From NCBI RefSeq assembly GCF_007164525.1, contig NZ_AP019791.1:186001-250000 (forward strand): a DNA stretch of 64,000 bases. The letters are read 5' to 3'. This document shows positions 17,108 through 25,585 of the stretch, piece after piece (the first letter of the stretch is position 1; every line of letters begins with the position of its first letter). The notes below the pieces were generated by a model. It saw nothing but the letters and a program-made list of their open reading frames with translations, ran no database searches and was not told the DNA's origin. The stretch comes from Rubrobacter xylanophilus. GTDB taxonomy: Bacteria; Actinomycetota; Rubrobacteria; Rubrobacterales; Rubrobacteraceae. The translations under genes and the position numbers were made by a program.

Positions 17108-17122
17108 AACTGGTCTTACCTC
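17108..17122 (+). promoter_or_regulatory. FadR-type GntR operator, site 4
   Basis: AACTGGTCTTACCTC matches site 3 (AACTGGTCCTACCTT) at 13 of 15 positions. It lies immediately upstream of the ribosome site of the small-protein gene read on the minus strand. Confidence 0.5.
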
Positions 17123-17260
17123 TGTGTTTCGAAGTGTAACAAAAGATCACCATCTCGCGGTTAATTCTTTCACAGGATGGCCGGAGGTTACAAAGGCGGT
17201 CGGGGGAGGGTTATAGAATGAATGCGGTCTCTGGTGGGGTTGCGGGAAGGAGGTATCCGG

Positions 17261-17542
17261 TTGAACCTCAGGGAGGCGCTCGAGGAGGTCTGGGAGGAGT
17301 ACGGGGGGGAGGCGGTGGTGATCTCGGCCCGCTACGAGCGGCCTCTGGGGGAGGTGTTGGAGGAGGCCGGGGAGGATGGGCGGGAGGTATGGGTGGAGTG
17401 GGGGGAGGTGAGCTCCGGTGGGGTCTCGGTTCCGGCGACGCACATCCTGTTTCTGGACGAGGACGGGTACATGCGGCGCGACGGTTCGGGGCTTGCGGTG
17501 GTCTCGGTGGAGGACTACCGGCGGCTGCGGGCTCCATCCTGA
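17261..17542 (+). CDS. Hypothetical protein
   Basis: A 93-residue acidic soluble protein (LNLREALEEVWEEYGGEAVVI at the N-terminus). It has alternating strands and the ending VVSVEDYRRLRAPS, which gives a mixed alpha/beta feel. The TTG at 17261 is chosen because AAGGAGGTATCC lies upstream at good spacing; an earlier in-frame start at 17222 has none. The 3' end overlaps the convergent phosphatase gene by 28 nt. I do not recognise the family. Confidence 0.6.
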   Translation: MNLREALEEVWEEYGGEAVVISARYERPLGEVLEEAGEDGREVWVEWGEVSSGGVSVPATHILFLDEDGYMRRDGSGLAVVSVEDYRRLRAPS

Positions 17543-18228
17543 GCGGTCTTTCGGGGTGGGGTGAGCCGGGTCCAGTAGTCGGGCGGGAGGATCTTCAGGG
17601 GCCGGGGAGGGTTCTCTCCGTTATGGGGGGCGAAGATCGCCGCGCCCCCTTCGGGCAGGGAGGTGCCCGTGACCTCCCGCAGGGCCGATTCGTGTCCCAC
17701 GAGCACCGCGTTCTTCCCGGGCGGGGGAGGGGTGGAGAGGAGGCGGGTGAGGCCTCCTTCGGGGAGATCGGGGTGTCGTCGGGGGCCCGGGGGATCGTAG
17801 TCCGGGGGCAGGAGCGCCCTCTCGGTCTTTGCGCGCCCGAAGGCCAGGCGGGCGGTCGTCCGGGTTCTGCAGTAGGGGCTTGTGAGGACGGGGCCCGTGG
17901 GGATCCCCAGCCGGCGGAACGCCTCGCCGATCCTTTCTGCCTGCCGGCGGCCCTCCGGGGTGAGGTTGCGCTGGGTCGAGCAGTCGCGGAGGTCGGGCTC
18001 CCTAGCGTCCGCGACCGAGAGGTCCGTCGCGGCGTGGCGGAAAAAGATCACGTAGCCTCCCTCCCGGAGTTCCGGGAGGAGGCGGGCCTCGGAGAGGGTC
18101 GTCTCCGGGGGTGGGGAGGCCGGATTCTCCTCCTCGCGAGCGCAGGCGGGGACGAGGAGGGCGAGCAGCGCGGCGAGCAGGGCCGCTGCGCGGGGTGTGG
18201 TCTTCGACAGGTGTCTTACGCCTCCCAT
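17515..18228 (-). CDS. Histidine phosphatase superfamily lipoprotein
   Basis: A 237-residue exported protein. A lipobox LLVPAC places Cys near residue 29, so it should be anchored on the outer face of the membrane. The phosphatase core shows FFRHAATD (catalytic His of the RHG-type motif, here RHA), SPYCRTRTTA and VGHESALREVTG (second His). The family hydrolyses phosphoesters through a phospho-His. Secreted, lipid-anchored bacterial members are of unknown substrate. ATG at 18228. Confidence 0.8.
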   Translation of the reverse strand: MGGVRHLSKTTPRAAALLAALLALLVPACAREEENPASPPPETTLSEARLLPELREGGYVIFFRHAATDLSVADAREPDLRDCSTQRNLTPEGRRQAERIGEAFRRLGIPTGPVLTSPYCRTRTTARLAFGRAKTERALLPPDYDPPGPRRHPDLPEGGLTRLLSTPPPPGKNAVLVGHESALREVTGTSLPEGGAAIFAPHNGENPPRPLKILPPDYWTRLTPPRKTAQDGARSRR

Positions 18229-18279
18229 ACCCGTCCAGCATGTTACAGCGTGTGGGGGAGGTTCTACCGGAACTCTTTG

Positions 18280-18288
18280 TGGTAATTT
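18280..18288 (+). promoter_or_regulatory. Extended -10 of the first DUF2723 gene
   Basis: TGG-TAATTT followed by exactly 8 nt and the ATG at 18297. The same geometry precedes the paralogue at 22220. Confidence 0.5.
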
Positions 18289-18296
18289 CTCCGGCT

Positions 18297-19907
18297 ATGG
18301 AGACGAGGCTGCGGTGGAGTGGCCGGGAGGGATGGGGCGCCGGGATCGCCGCTGCGCTCTGCGGGGGATTTGCCTTCCTGCTCTACCTCAGGACCCTCGC
18401 GCCCACCGTGCTGTACTACGACCTGCCGCGCCTGCGCGACTCGGCGACGCTGCAGGCCAAGGCCGCCGTGCTTGGCATCCCGGACTACACCGGCTACCCC
18501 ACCTACGTCATGCTGACCCACCTGTTCACCTACCTCCCCTTCGGGGACGTGGCCTACCGGGTCAACCTGGCGAGCGCGGTCTTCGGGGCCGTTGCCGTGG
18601 GGTTTCTGAGCCTCGCCGGGACGAAGCTCAGCGGACGGGTCGCGGCCGGGGTGGCGGGCGGGCTGGCCTTCGGGGTGGCCCCGGTGTTCTGGAGCCAGGC
18701 GGTGATCGCCGAGGTCTACACCCTCAACGCCCTGTTCGTGGCCCTCGTGCTCTGCATGCTCCTGGTGTGGCGCGAGCGGCGGCGGGACCGCTACCTGCTC
18801 CTTGCGGCCTTCCTCATGGGGCTCTCGCTCACCCACCACCTCACGAGCGGGCTGCTCCTGCCCGCTGCGGTGCTCCTCGTGCTGCTCGTGGAGCCGGGGA
18901 AGCTCCTCGAGTGGCGGCTCGTCCTGAAGGGGGCCGGGCTCTTCGTGCTCGGGCTCACCCCCTACCTCTACCTGCCTATCCGGGCCTCGATGGACTACCT
19001 TCCGGAGGGCTATCTCTGGGGGCAGCCCCTCATCCAGAAGTATCCCCCCAACACCCTCTACGGCTTCTACAACCTGGTCTCCGGCGGACAGTGGAAGGAG
19101 CGGATGTGGGCCTTCGGCCCCGCCGAGCTGCCCGGCAGGGTGGAGATGTACCTGGAGCACATGATGGGCTACGGGGGGCAGTTCGGCGTGTGGCTCGTGG
19201 CGGCCGCCGCGGCGGGCTTTCTCTACCTCGTCTACCGGGACGCGCCATCGGCCGCGACGCTCGGGTTCCTCTATCTCGGGTGGCTCTTCTATGCACTCGA
19301 GTACGACATCGAGGACGTGGAGTACTACTTCATCCCCACCTACCTGGTGCTCGCCCTCTTCATGGCCGCCGGCTTCGGCGGCCTCATCGACGCCGTCCGG
19401 GCGTTGGGGGCGCGCCTGCCCGCGGCGCCGGAGGCCGCGGCGGCGTTCCTTGCCGCTCTCTTCTGTGTCATTTCGCCGCTCGGGAGGCTCGATGCGACCT
19501 ACGCGAGGGTGGACATGAGCGGGGACTATCGGGGGCGCGAGATCATCGAGTCCGTCGCCCGAAACGTGGAGCGGGGGGCTACCATCCTCCACCATCGCAG
19601 CCCGCTGGACTACATGGTGCTCGTCGAGCACCGGAGGACGGACCTCAGGCTGCTTCCCTACCTGGAGCTCCCCGGTCCCCCCGGCTACGTCCGGGCGGTC
19701 CGGGCCCTCCAGAGGGGGCCGGTCTACATCCTCTTCCCCGGCCGGGAGACCACCCCGTACTACCTGGGCGTCGCCGGATCCGAGCGGCTCTACGGGAGCC
19801 GCGGCTACGACCTCGTCCCGGTGGACCGGGAGGTGCTGCTCTACCGGGTCGTCCCGCGCCCCGGCGCCCTGCCGCCGGGGGAGCTGAGGCCGGAGAAGCG
19901 AGCCTGA
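18297..19907 (+). CDS. DUF2723 multispanning membrane protein, copy 1
   Basis: A 536-residue polytopic protein of the DUF2723 group, related to GT-C type glycosyltransferases (Pmt/ArnT-like). About ten membrane helices precede a C-terminal extracytoplasmic domain. The first loop holds the acidic motif YYDLPRLRDS, the usual place of catalytic acid in GT-C enzymes, followed by GYPTYVMLTHLFTYLPFGD. The family substrate is unknown; cell-envelope glycosylation is likely. ATG at 18297 is favoured over 18240 because a TGG-TAATTT box lies 8 nt upstream, implying a leaderless transcript. A paralogue of equal length lies at 22220-23830. Confidence 0.82.
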   Translation: METRLRWSGREGWGAGIAAALCGGFAFLLYLRTLAPTVLYYDLPRLRDSATLQAKAAVLGIPDYTGYPTYVMLTHLFTYLPFGDVAYRVNLASAVFGAVAVGFLSLAGTKLSGRVAAGVAGGLAFGVAPVFWSQAVIAEVYTLNALFVALVLCMLLVWRERRRDRYLLLAAFLMGLSLTHHLTSGLLLPAAVLLVLLVEPGKLLEWRLVLKGAGLFVLGLTPYLYLPIRASMDYLPEGYLWGQPLIQKYPPNTLYGFYNLVSGGQWKERMWAFGPAELPGRVEMYLEHMMGYGGQFGVWLVAAAAAGFLYLVYRDAPSAATLGFLYLGWLFYALEYDIEDVEYYFIPTYLVLALFMAAGFGGLIDAVRALGARLPAAPEAAAAFLAALFCVISPLGRLDATYARVDMSGDYRGREIIESVARNVERGATILHHRSPLDYMVLVEHRRTDLRLLPYLELPGPPGYVRAVRALQRGPVYILFPGRETTPYYLGVAGSERLYGSRGYDLVPVDREVLLYRVVPRPGALPPGELRPEKRA

Positions 19908-19921
19908 GAGGGGTGAGAACG

Positions 19922-21031
19922 ATGCTCGAGGCGCGCGCGGACGTTGTGGGTAGTCTCCTGAGGCCCCCGGGGCTCCTGCGGGCCCGGGAGCGCTACGTGC
20001 GGGGTGAGATCTCCGCGGCGGACTTCAAGCGTACTGAGGACGCGGCGGTGGATCGGGCGATCCGGCTGCAGGAAGAGGCCGGGCTGCCGGTGGTCACCGA
20101 CGGCGAGATGCGCCGGACCTCCTTCCAGAGCCAGCTCGTCGAGGCCGTGGAGGGCTTCGGAGAGGTGCCCCTCGAAGCGTACCTGTGGGGCGAGTGGCGC
20201 GGCGACGGGCGGGTGGGGGACCGGAGCGTCGAACGGCCGCGGGAGCTCGGGGTTCGCAACAGACTCCGCGCCAGGCGACACCTCTCGGTGGAGGAGTTCG
20301 TCTACGCCCGCGCCCGGACGCAGAGGACCGTGAAGGTCACCCTCCCGAGCCCCTCGCTCTACGCCAACCTGTGGTCGCCGGAGGTCTCCCGGGAGGCGTA
20401 CCCCACGCTGGACGCCTTTCTGGAGGACATCGCGGAGATTTTGCGCCGCGAGGTGGAGGAGCTGGTCCGGCTCGGGGCGACCTACATCCAGCTCGACGCG
20501 CCCCACTACCCGCTGCTGCTCGACCCCCGCACCCGCCGCTTCTACGAAGCCCGCGGCTGGGACCTGGACCGGTGGCTCTCCCGGGGGGTCGAGCTGGACA
20601 ACCACGTCATCGGCGACCACCCCGGGGTGACCTTCGCCTTCCACCTGTGCCGGGGCAACCAGGGGAGCCGCTGGCTGGTCTCCGGCTCCTACGAGCCCCT
20701 GGCCCGGCGCCTCTTCCGCGGCGTGCGGGCGCAGCGGCTGATGCTGGAGTACGACGACGAGCGCAGCGGCTCCTTCGGGCCGCTCGCCCACCTGCCGGAG
20801 GACAAGGTCGCGGTGCTCGGTCTCGTCACCACCAAGTCTCCCCGGCGCGAGACCCCGGAGGAGCTGGAAGCGCGGCTGAGGGAAGCCTCCCGCTTCGTGC
20901 CGCCGGAGCGCCTCGCGTTGAGTCCCCAGTGTGGCTTCGCGACCTCCGTGGTCGGGAACGCCATCACCCCCGCGGACCAGGAGTACAAGCTTCGGGTCGT
21001 CGCCGAGACCGCCCGCCGCTTCTGGGGCTAG
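19922..21031 (+). CDS. MetE-like (cobalamin-independent methionine synthase family) protein
   Basis: A 369-residue protein equal to the C-terminal catalytic barrel of MetE. It starts ARADVVGSLLRPPGLL and has ITPADQEYKLRVVAETARRFW at the end (key residues near 345-365). The zinc ligands appear intact: His and Cys in FHLCRGNQ and a Cys in SPQCGFAT. MetE transfers a methyl group from methyltetrahydrofolate to homocysteine. Single-barrel homologues may use other methyl donors or thiol acceptors, so the substrate here is open. ATG at 19922 follows GAGGGGTGAG, 14 nt after copy 1 of DUF2723, so the two probably share a transcript. Confidence 0.8.
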   Translation: MLEARADVVGSLLRPPGLLRARERYVRGEISAADFKRTEDAAVDRAIRLQEEAGLPVVTDGEMRRTSFQSQLVEAVEGFGEVPLEAYLWGEWRGDGRVGDRSVERPRELGVRNRLRARRHLSVEEFVYARARTQRTVKVTLPSPSLYANLWSPEVSREAYPTLDAFLEDIAEILRREVEELVRLGATYIQLDAPHYPLLLDPRTRRFYEARGWDLDRWLSRGVELDNHVIGDHPGVTFAFHLCRGNQGSRWLVSGSYEPLARRLFRGVRAQRLMLEYDDERSGSFGPLAHLPEDKVAVLGLVTTKSPRRETPEELEARLREASRFVPPERLALSPQCGFATSVVGNAITPADQEYKLRVVAETARRFWG

Positions 21032-22092
21032 CGGCGCAGCCGGAGCAGCCCGCCGGCCGCGAGAAGGACTCCGGCGGCGATCGCCCCGAGCCCCGGCCCG
21101 CCGGTGTCGGGGAGCGTCGTGATCCCGAGCACCGAGTCACCGCCGGCCCGCTCCTCCCTGCCTCCGGCGGGGGGATCCTCCGGAGCTCCGTTGCTCTCCT
21201 CCTGCCCGAAGGCGCCGTTTGCGGCTGCGCTTCCGGACCACTCGGAGGCATCATGCGTCTCTTCTTCTGTGCTTCCCGCTCCGCTCCGCGGGGCCGGCGG
21301 ATCCTGCTGCCGGGAGGGGTCCCCGTACTGGGCCTGGACCTCTCGGGGCTCCTCCTGCCGCTCCTGAGGGGCGGGAGGAGCCTCCCCGGAGCGGTCCGCG
21401 TACTGCCCGGCGGCCGCCGAAGCGGGGGTGCGGCTCGGGGCGGGGGGTGCGCTCTCCTTCTCCTCCCGGTCCGCCTGGGCGACCGGCTCCCCGGCCGGTG
21501 CGGCGTTCTCGAGGGATGTTGTGGGGTCGGGAGAGCGCTCCTGCTGCGCCGTGCCCGCGTCCGTTACGCCCCCGCCCGCAGGTGCTGCGGAGGGGTCCAC
21601 GTAGGCGCCGAAGACCGTCGTCCAGTAGGGCGTTCCCCCGACCCAGACCAGCCCGATGCCTATCACCCGGTAGTCGCCGAGCATGTTCGCGTTGTGACCC
21701 GGGGAGGTGCGCCAGGCCTCGAAGGCCGCCTCCGCGGTGGGCTGCCCGTAGGCCAGGTTCTCCGCGGTGCTGGTGTCGTAGTCGTAGCCCTCCTGCGCGG
21801 CGCGCACCGTGTGGTCCGCCCCCACCGGGTAGTAGGAGCTGGCCTGGGTGGTGTGCGAGAAGAAGCCGTAGCGGCCCATGTCCTCCGAGTGGTGCTCGGC
21901 GGCGCGCGAGAGCGGATCCGAGAGCAGCAGCGGCTCCAGCCCGTTCTGCTGGCGGTAGTCGTTTATGAGGCGCAGGAGCTCGAGCTCCTGTGGTTCGTAG
22001 GTCTGGGCCGCTGCGGGGCTGGAGATCCCCAGCGCCGCGAGCGCCGAGATCAGAAGACAGGCTGCGACGACCGGCCAGCGTGCTGGCTGCAT
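21028..22092 (-). CDS. Secreted CAP/SCP-domain protein with LPDTG wall anchor
   Basis: A 354-residue exported protein. A signal peptide covers about residues 1-30 (ends ISSPAAAQ). The CAP domain (about 35-165) has EHHSEDMGRYGFFSH, TAENLAYG and SPGHNANMLGDYRVIGIGL. A long disordered Pro/Glu/Ala region follows. The C-terminus has the sortase signal LPDTGG, a hydrophobic helix and RLRR. Bacterial CAP proteins are of uncertain function. ATG at 22092 has GGAGGGGGG upstream; a longer frame lacks it. It has its own promoter (22150-22177). Stops of this gene and the MetE-like gene overlap. Confidence 0.87.
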   Translation of the reverse strand: MQPARWPVVAACLLISALAALGISSPAAAQTYEPQELELLRLINDYRQQNGLEPLLLSDPLSRAAEHHSEDMGRYGFFSHTTQASSYYPVGADHTVRAAQEGYDYDTSTAENLAYGQPTAEAAFEAWRTSPGHNANMLGDYRVIGIGLVWVGGTPYWTTVFGAYVDPSAAPAGGGVTDAGTAQQERSPDPTTSLENAAPAGEPVAQADREEKESAPPAPSRTPASAAAGQYADRSGEAPPAPQERQEEPREVQAQYGDPSRQQDPPAPRSGAGSTEEETHDASEWSGSAAANGAFGQEESNGAPEDPPAGGREERAGGDSVLGITTLPDTGGPGLGAIAAGVLLAAGGLLRLRR

Positions 22093-22149
22093 CTGCGTTC
22101 CCCCCTCCGGTTGTCCGTTCGGGCTCTCTCGTCCCTGACGCAACCCGGC

Positions 22150-22177
22150 AGTTTAGCGGTCCGGTATAAGGTGTCAA
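22150..22177 (-). promoter_or_regulatory. Promoter of the CAP-domain gene
   Basis: On the minus strand: TTGACA, 16-nt spacer, TAAACT. Confidence 0.6.
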
Positions 22178-22202
22178 GCCCGTCCCGCCGGGCGGGCTCC
22201 TG

Positions 22203-22211
22203 TGGTACCTT
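22203..22211 (+). promoter_or_regulatory. Extended -10 of the second DUF2723 gene
   Basis: TGG-TACCTT, then exactly 8 nt, then GTG at 22220. Confidence 0.5.
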
Positions 22212-22219
22212 GTACGCCT

Positions 22220-23830
22220 GTGAAACAGGCGGCGCCCAAGCCCAAGAGCAGGAGAAACTACCCCGCCATCGTGGCCGGAGCCGGGGTGACGCTCTTCTGC
22301 TATGCCATGTACATAGCCACCCTGGCCCCGACCGTCGTCTACTACGACTGGCCGATCCTGCTCGACTCGGCGATGCTTCAGGTGCACGCCATCGTGCTCG
22401 GCATCCCGGGTGGGACCGGAAGCCCGAGCTGGGTGTTGCTCACCCACCTCTTCACCTACCTGCCGATCGGGGACCCGGCCTACCGGACCAACCTGGCCTC
22501 GGCCACCTACGCGGCGGGTGCGGTCGCGCTCGTCTACGTCGCCGCCTACCTCCTCACCCGCCGGATGCTCGCTTCGGCGGTGGCGGCGCTCGCCTTCGGG
22601 CTCGGTACCACGCTCTGGAGCATGGCGGTGATCGCCGAGATCTACCCGCTCAACGCCCTCATGATCATGGCCCCCGTCGTCTGCCTGCTCCTGTGGCGCG
22701 AGCGGCGGCGGGACCGCTACCTGCTCCTTGCGGCCTTCCTGATGGGCTTCGCGATGACCAACCACCTCACGAGCGGGCTGGTGCTCCCCGGAGCCGCCCT
22801 GTTCGTGGCCGCCGTGGAGCGGAGGAAGCTCTTTGAGTGGCGGCTCATCTTGAAGGGGGCTGGGCTCTTCGTGCTCGGGCTCACCCCCTACCTCTATCTC
22901 CCCCTCCGCTCGGCCATGAACCCCCCGCTCGACGAGTGGGAGCCGACCAGCCTGGGGCGCTTCTGGTACCTGGTCGGCGGGGGGGACCACCAGAAGCTGC
23001 TCTGGGAGTTCGGCCCCGCGGAGCTTCCCGGGCGCTTCATGCTCTACCTCGGCTATCTCTTCCAGAACTTCCACTGGGGGCTCGTGATGGTGGCGATGGT
23101 GGGGATGGCGGTGCTCGTGGCCCGGGACCGGGCGGCGGCGCTGCTGGTGGGGTTTCTCTTCGGCGGCTGGCTCTTCCACGCCCTTGAGTACGGCATCCGG
23201 GACGTCAACCTGTACTTCATCACCACCTACCTCATGGTCGCCCTCGCGCTGGCCGTCGGGGTCGCCGGGCTCACCGAGGTGGTCGAGGACCTCCTCTCCC
23301 GCTACTCCTACGCGGCCCGGACGGCGGTGATGGTCTCGGCGGCCATGGCGGCCGTGCTCTACCCGCTCATCTACCTGCCGGCGGCCTACGCCCGGAACGA
23401 CATGAGCGACGACTACCAGGGGCGCGAGATCATCGAGACCGTGGCCGAGAAGGCGAAGCCCGACGCCACCATCCTTCACCACCGCAGCAGCCTGTGGTAC
23501 ATGGTCCTGGTGGAGAAGCGGCGCCAGGACATAACGCTCGTGGACCCGTGGCCCCCGGGGCGTCAGCGCTACACGGACATCGTATGGCCCGGCGACCTGA
23601 ACTTCGTGAGCACCAACCTCCGCTACGGCACCAACGACTACACCGGGGTGACCACGGCCCGTGAGGCCGCCCGCAGCGGTCCGGTGTACATCCTGGACCA
23701 GGACAGCGCAGCCCCGCAGAACTTCTGGAACGCGGACTTCAACATCGTGCGGGTGGAGCGCGGGATCCTCTACGAGCTGGTGCCCCCGGGCGGCACGACC
23801 TACACCCCGCCGCAGGAGCAGAAGAGCTAG
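22220..23830 (+). CDS. DUF2723 multispanning membrane protein, copy 2
   Basis: A 536-residue paralogue of the protein at 18297. It shares the YYDWPILLDS first-loop motif, LTHLFTYLPIGDPAYR, the WRERRRDRYLLLAAFLMG segment, LFVLGLTPYLYLP and the late DYQGREIIE and ATILHHRS motifs. Two tracts, 49 nt and 35 nt long, are identical at the DNA level in both genes. GTG at 22220 is preferred to GTG 22202 because a TGG-TACCTT box lies 8 nt before it. Likely a GT-C-like envelope enzyme; substrate unknown. Confidence 0.82.
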   Translation: MKQAAPKPKSRRNYPAIVAGAGVTLFCYAMYIATLAPTVVYYDWPILLDSAMLQVHAIVLGIPGGTGSPSWVLLTHLFTYLPIGDPAYRTNLASATYAAGAVALVYVAAYLLTRRMLASAVAALAFGLGTTLWSMAVIAEIYPLNALMIMAPVVCLLLWRERRRDRYLLLAAFLMGFAMTNHLTSGLVLPGAALFVAAVERRKLFEWRLILKGAGLFVLGLTPYLYLPLRSAMNPPLDEWEPTSLGRFWYLVGGGDHQKLLWEFGPAELPGRFMLYLGYLFQNFHWGLVMVAMVGMAVLVARDRAAALLVGFLFGGWLFHALEYGIRDVNLYFITTYLMVALALAVGVAGLTEVVEDLLSRYSYAARTAVMVSAAMAAVLYPLIYLPAAYARNDMSDDYQGREIIETVAEKAKPDATILHHRSSLWYMVLVEKRRQDITLVDPWPPGRQRYTDIVWPGDLNFVSTNLRYGTNDYTGVTTAREAARSGPVYILDQDSAAPQNFWNADFNIVRVERGILYELVPPGGTTYTPPQEQKS

Positions 23831-24810
23831 GCCCCCACCCGGGCCACGACCTTGCCGACGGTCCTGCCCGCTCCCAGCCGGGCCAGCGCACCCGGAAGCT
23901 CCTCGAAGGAGACGGAATCCCCGATCAGGGGGTCTATCTCGCCGGAGGCGTAGAGCCGGAGCAGCTCCTCGTGTACCTCCCGGACCAGCCCCGGCATAAC
24001 GCTCTGGTAGAGACCCCAGTGCACCCCCACGACCGAGTAGTTCTTGAGCAGGACGTGGTTGGTCGGGGCCTCGGCGATCCTCCCTCCGGCGAACCCTATG
24101 ACGAGCAGGCGCCCCTCGAAGGCCACGCACCGGCGGGAGGCGTCGAAGACGTCGCCGCCGACCGGGTCGAAGACCACGTCGGCCCCCCGGCCTCCGGTGG
24201 CCTCCTTGACGGCCCCGATCACGTCCTGCCGCCGGTAGTCTATGGCGAGCTCGGCCCCCAGCTCGCGGCAGATCCGGAGCTTCCGCTCGCTCCCCGCGGT
24301 GGCTATGACCCGGGCGTCGGCAGCCCGGGCGAGCTGGATCGCCGCCGATCCCACCCCGCCGGCCCCGGCGTGTACCAGCACCGTCTCCCCGGGCTCGAGT
24401 CCCGCCCGGCGGTGCAGGGCGAAGTGGGCGGTCTGGTAGGCGATGGGGAGTGCTGCGGCCTTCTCCGGCGGCATCTCCTCCGGCACCGGGAAGACCCGTT
24501 CGGCGGGCACCGCGACCCTCTCGGCGAAGGCCCCCTCCGGACGGGTCAGGACGACGACTCGCCCGCCGGGCTCGATCCCGGTCTCAGGACCCGCCGCGAG
24601 CACCCTCCCCGAAGCCTCCGCGCCGGGGACGAAGGGGGGCTCCGGGCGCTCCTGGTAGCCCCCGCGGCACAAAAGCACGTCCAGGAAGTTCAGCGAGACC
24701 GCCTCCACCCCCACCAGGACTTCCCCCGGGCCGGGGGAGGGCTCCTCGATCTCCTCCAGCCGCAGCACCCGCTCCGGCTCGCCGTTCTCGTGCACGCGCC
24801 ACGCTCTCAT
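23827..24810 (-). CDS. Zinc-less MDR-family NADPH:quinone oxidoreductase
   Basis: A 327-residue medium-chain dehydrogenase/reductase. GroES-like domain at residues about 1-125, Rossmann domain after HAGAGGVGSAAIQLA (about 146-160), and a C-terminal return ending GKVVARVGA. The Cys/His zinc ligands of alcohol dehydrogenases are missing, as in the quinone oxidoreductase (zeta-crystallin) branch, which reduces quinones or enones with NADPH. It is convergent with copy 2 of DUF2723 (stop codons overlap). A second family member is at 28901. Confidence 0.85.
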   Translation of the reverse strand: MRAWRVHENGEPERVLRLEEIEEPSPGPGEVLVGVEAVSLNFLDVLLCRGGYQERPEPPFVPGAEASGRVLAAGPETGIEPGGRVVVLTRPEGAFAERVAVPAERVFPVPEEMPPEKAAALPIAYQTAHFALHRRAGLEPGETVLVHAGAGGVGSAAIQLARAADARVIATAGSERKLRICRELGAELAIDYRRQDVIGAVKEATGGRGADVVFDPVGGDVFDASRRCVAFEGRLLVIGFAGGRIAEAPTNHVLLKNYSVVGVHWGLYQSVMPGLVREVHEELLRLYASGEIDPLIGDSVSFEELPGALARLGAGRTVGKVVARVGA

Positions 24811-24922
24811 ATGCCGCTCCTCCCTCTCCTCGGTGGTGTGCGGAGCCTAGCATACGCGCTTCTGGCCGCGGGATGCTAAGCTGCCGGGTGCAGCAGGCCA
24901 GAGGAGAGGTGGTGCGCAGAGG

Positions 24923-25585
24923 ATGCTCAGGGTCAGGGACTCCATGACGCGGGAGGTCGTCACCGTCGCCCCCGAGGCGAGCGTCGCCGAGGCGTGGGAG
25001 CTGTGCCGGAGGCACCGCATCCGGCACCTGCCCGTTGTGGAGGACGGGCGGCTGGTGGGGCTCGTCTCGGACAGGGACCTGCGGGACGCCAGCCCGCCCC
25101 GGAGCACCGGCGACGAGGAGCACTCCTTCGGCTGGGCCCGGATGCGGGACATCATGAGCACCGACCTGGTCACCATCCACCCCCTCGACACCATCGAGCA
25201 CGCGGCGCGTGAGATCTACGAGCGCAGGATCGGCTGCCTGCCGGTCGTCGAGGAGGGGAACCTCGTCGGGATCATCACCTCCTCGGACATGATGCGCACC
25301 CTGGTGGAGCTCTTCGGCGCACACGAGAGGGGAACCTGGATCGAGGTCGAGGTCCCGGACCGGCCGGGGATGCTCGCCGCGATCGCCGACGCCGTCAGGG
25401 AGCGCCGGGTGAACATCGCGAGCGTCTTCGTCGCTCCGGCGATGCGGGCCTCCAACCGCCTGATCGTCATGCGGCTGGAGACGACGAACCCGACGGGCCT
25501 CGTCGAGGAGCTGCGGAGGGCCGGCTACGAGGTGGACGTGGTGGGCTCCTCGGCCCCGGTGCGCACCTCCCTCGAGGAGTCCTAG
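24923..25585 (+). CDS. CBS-pair plus ACT domain protein (AcuB-like)
   Basis: A 220-residue protein with two CBS motifs (residues about 1-60 and 75-135; note RVRDSMTREVVTVAP and MRDIMSTDLVTIHP) and an ACT domain (about 138-200, WIEVEVPDRPGMLAAIADAV). This layout is that of AcuB, whose gene lies in the acetoin-utilisation operon of Bacillus; CBS domains bind adenosyl nucleotides and ACT domains bind amino acids. No acuA or acuC is next to it, so the role is unproved. ATG at 24923 follows GAGGAGAGG. The 3' end overlaps the epimerase stop by 4 nt. Confidence 0.8.
   Translation: MLRVRDSMTREVVTVAPEASVAEAWELCRRHRIRHLPVVEDGRLVGLVSDRDLRDASPPRSTGDEEHSFGWARMRDIMSTDLVTIHPLDTIEHAAREIYERRIGCLPVVEEGNLVGIITSSDMMRTLVELFGAHERGTWIEVEVPDRPGMLAAIADAVRERRVNIASVFVAPAMRASNRLIVMRLETTNPTGLVEELRRAGYEVDVVGSSAPVRTSLEES

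Noticed and set aside
21251-24130. Open frame of 959 codons on the minus strand
   Set aside because: Runs through the CAP gene in the wrong phase and opposite to the second DUF2723 gene.
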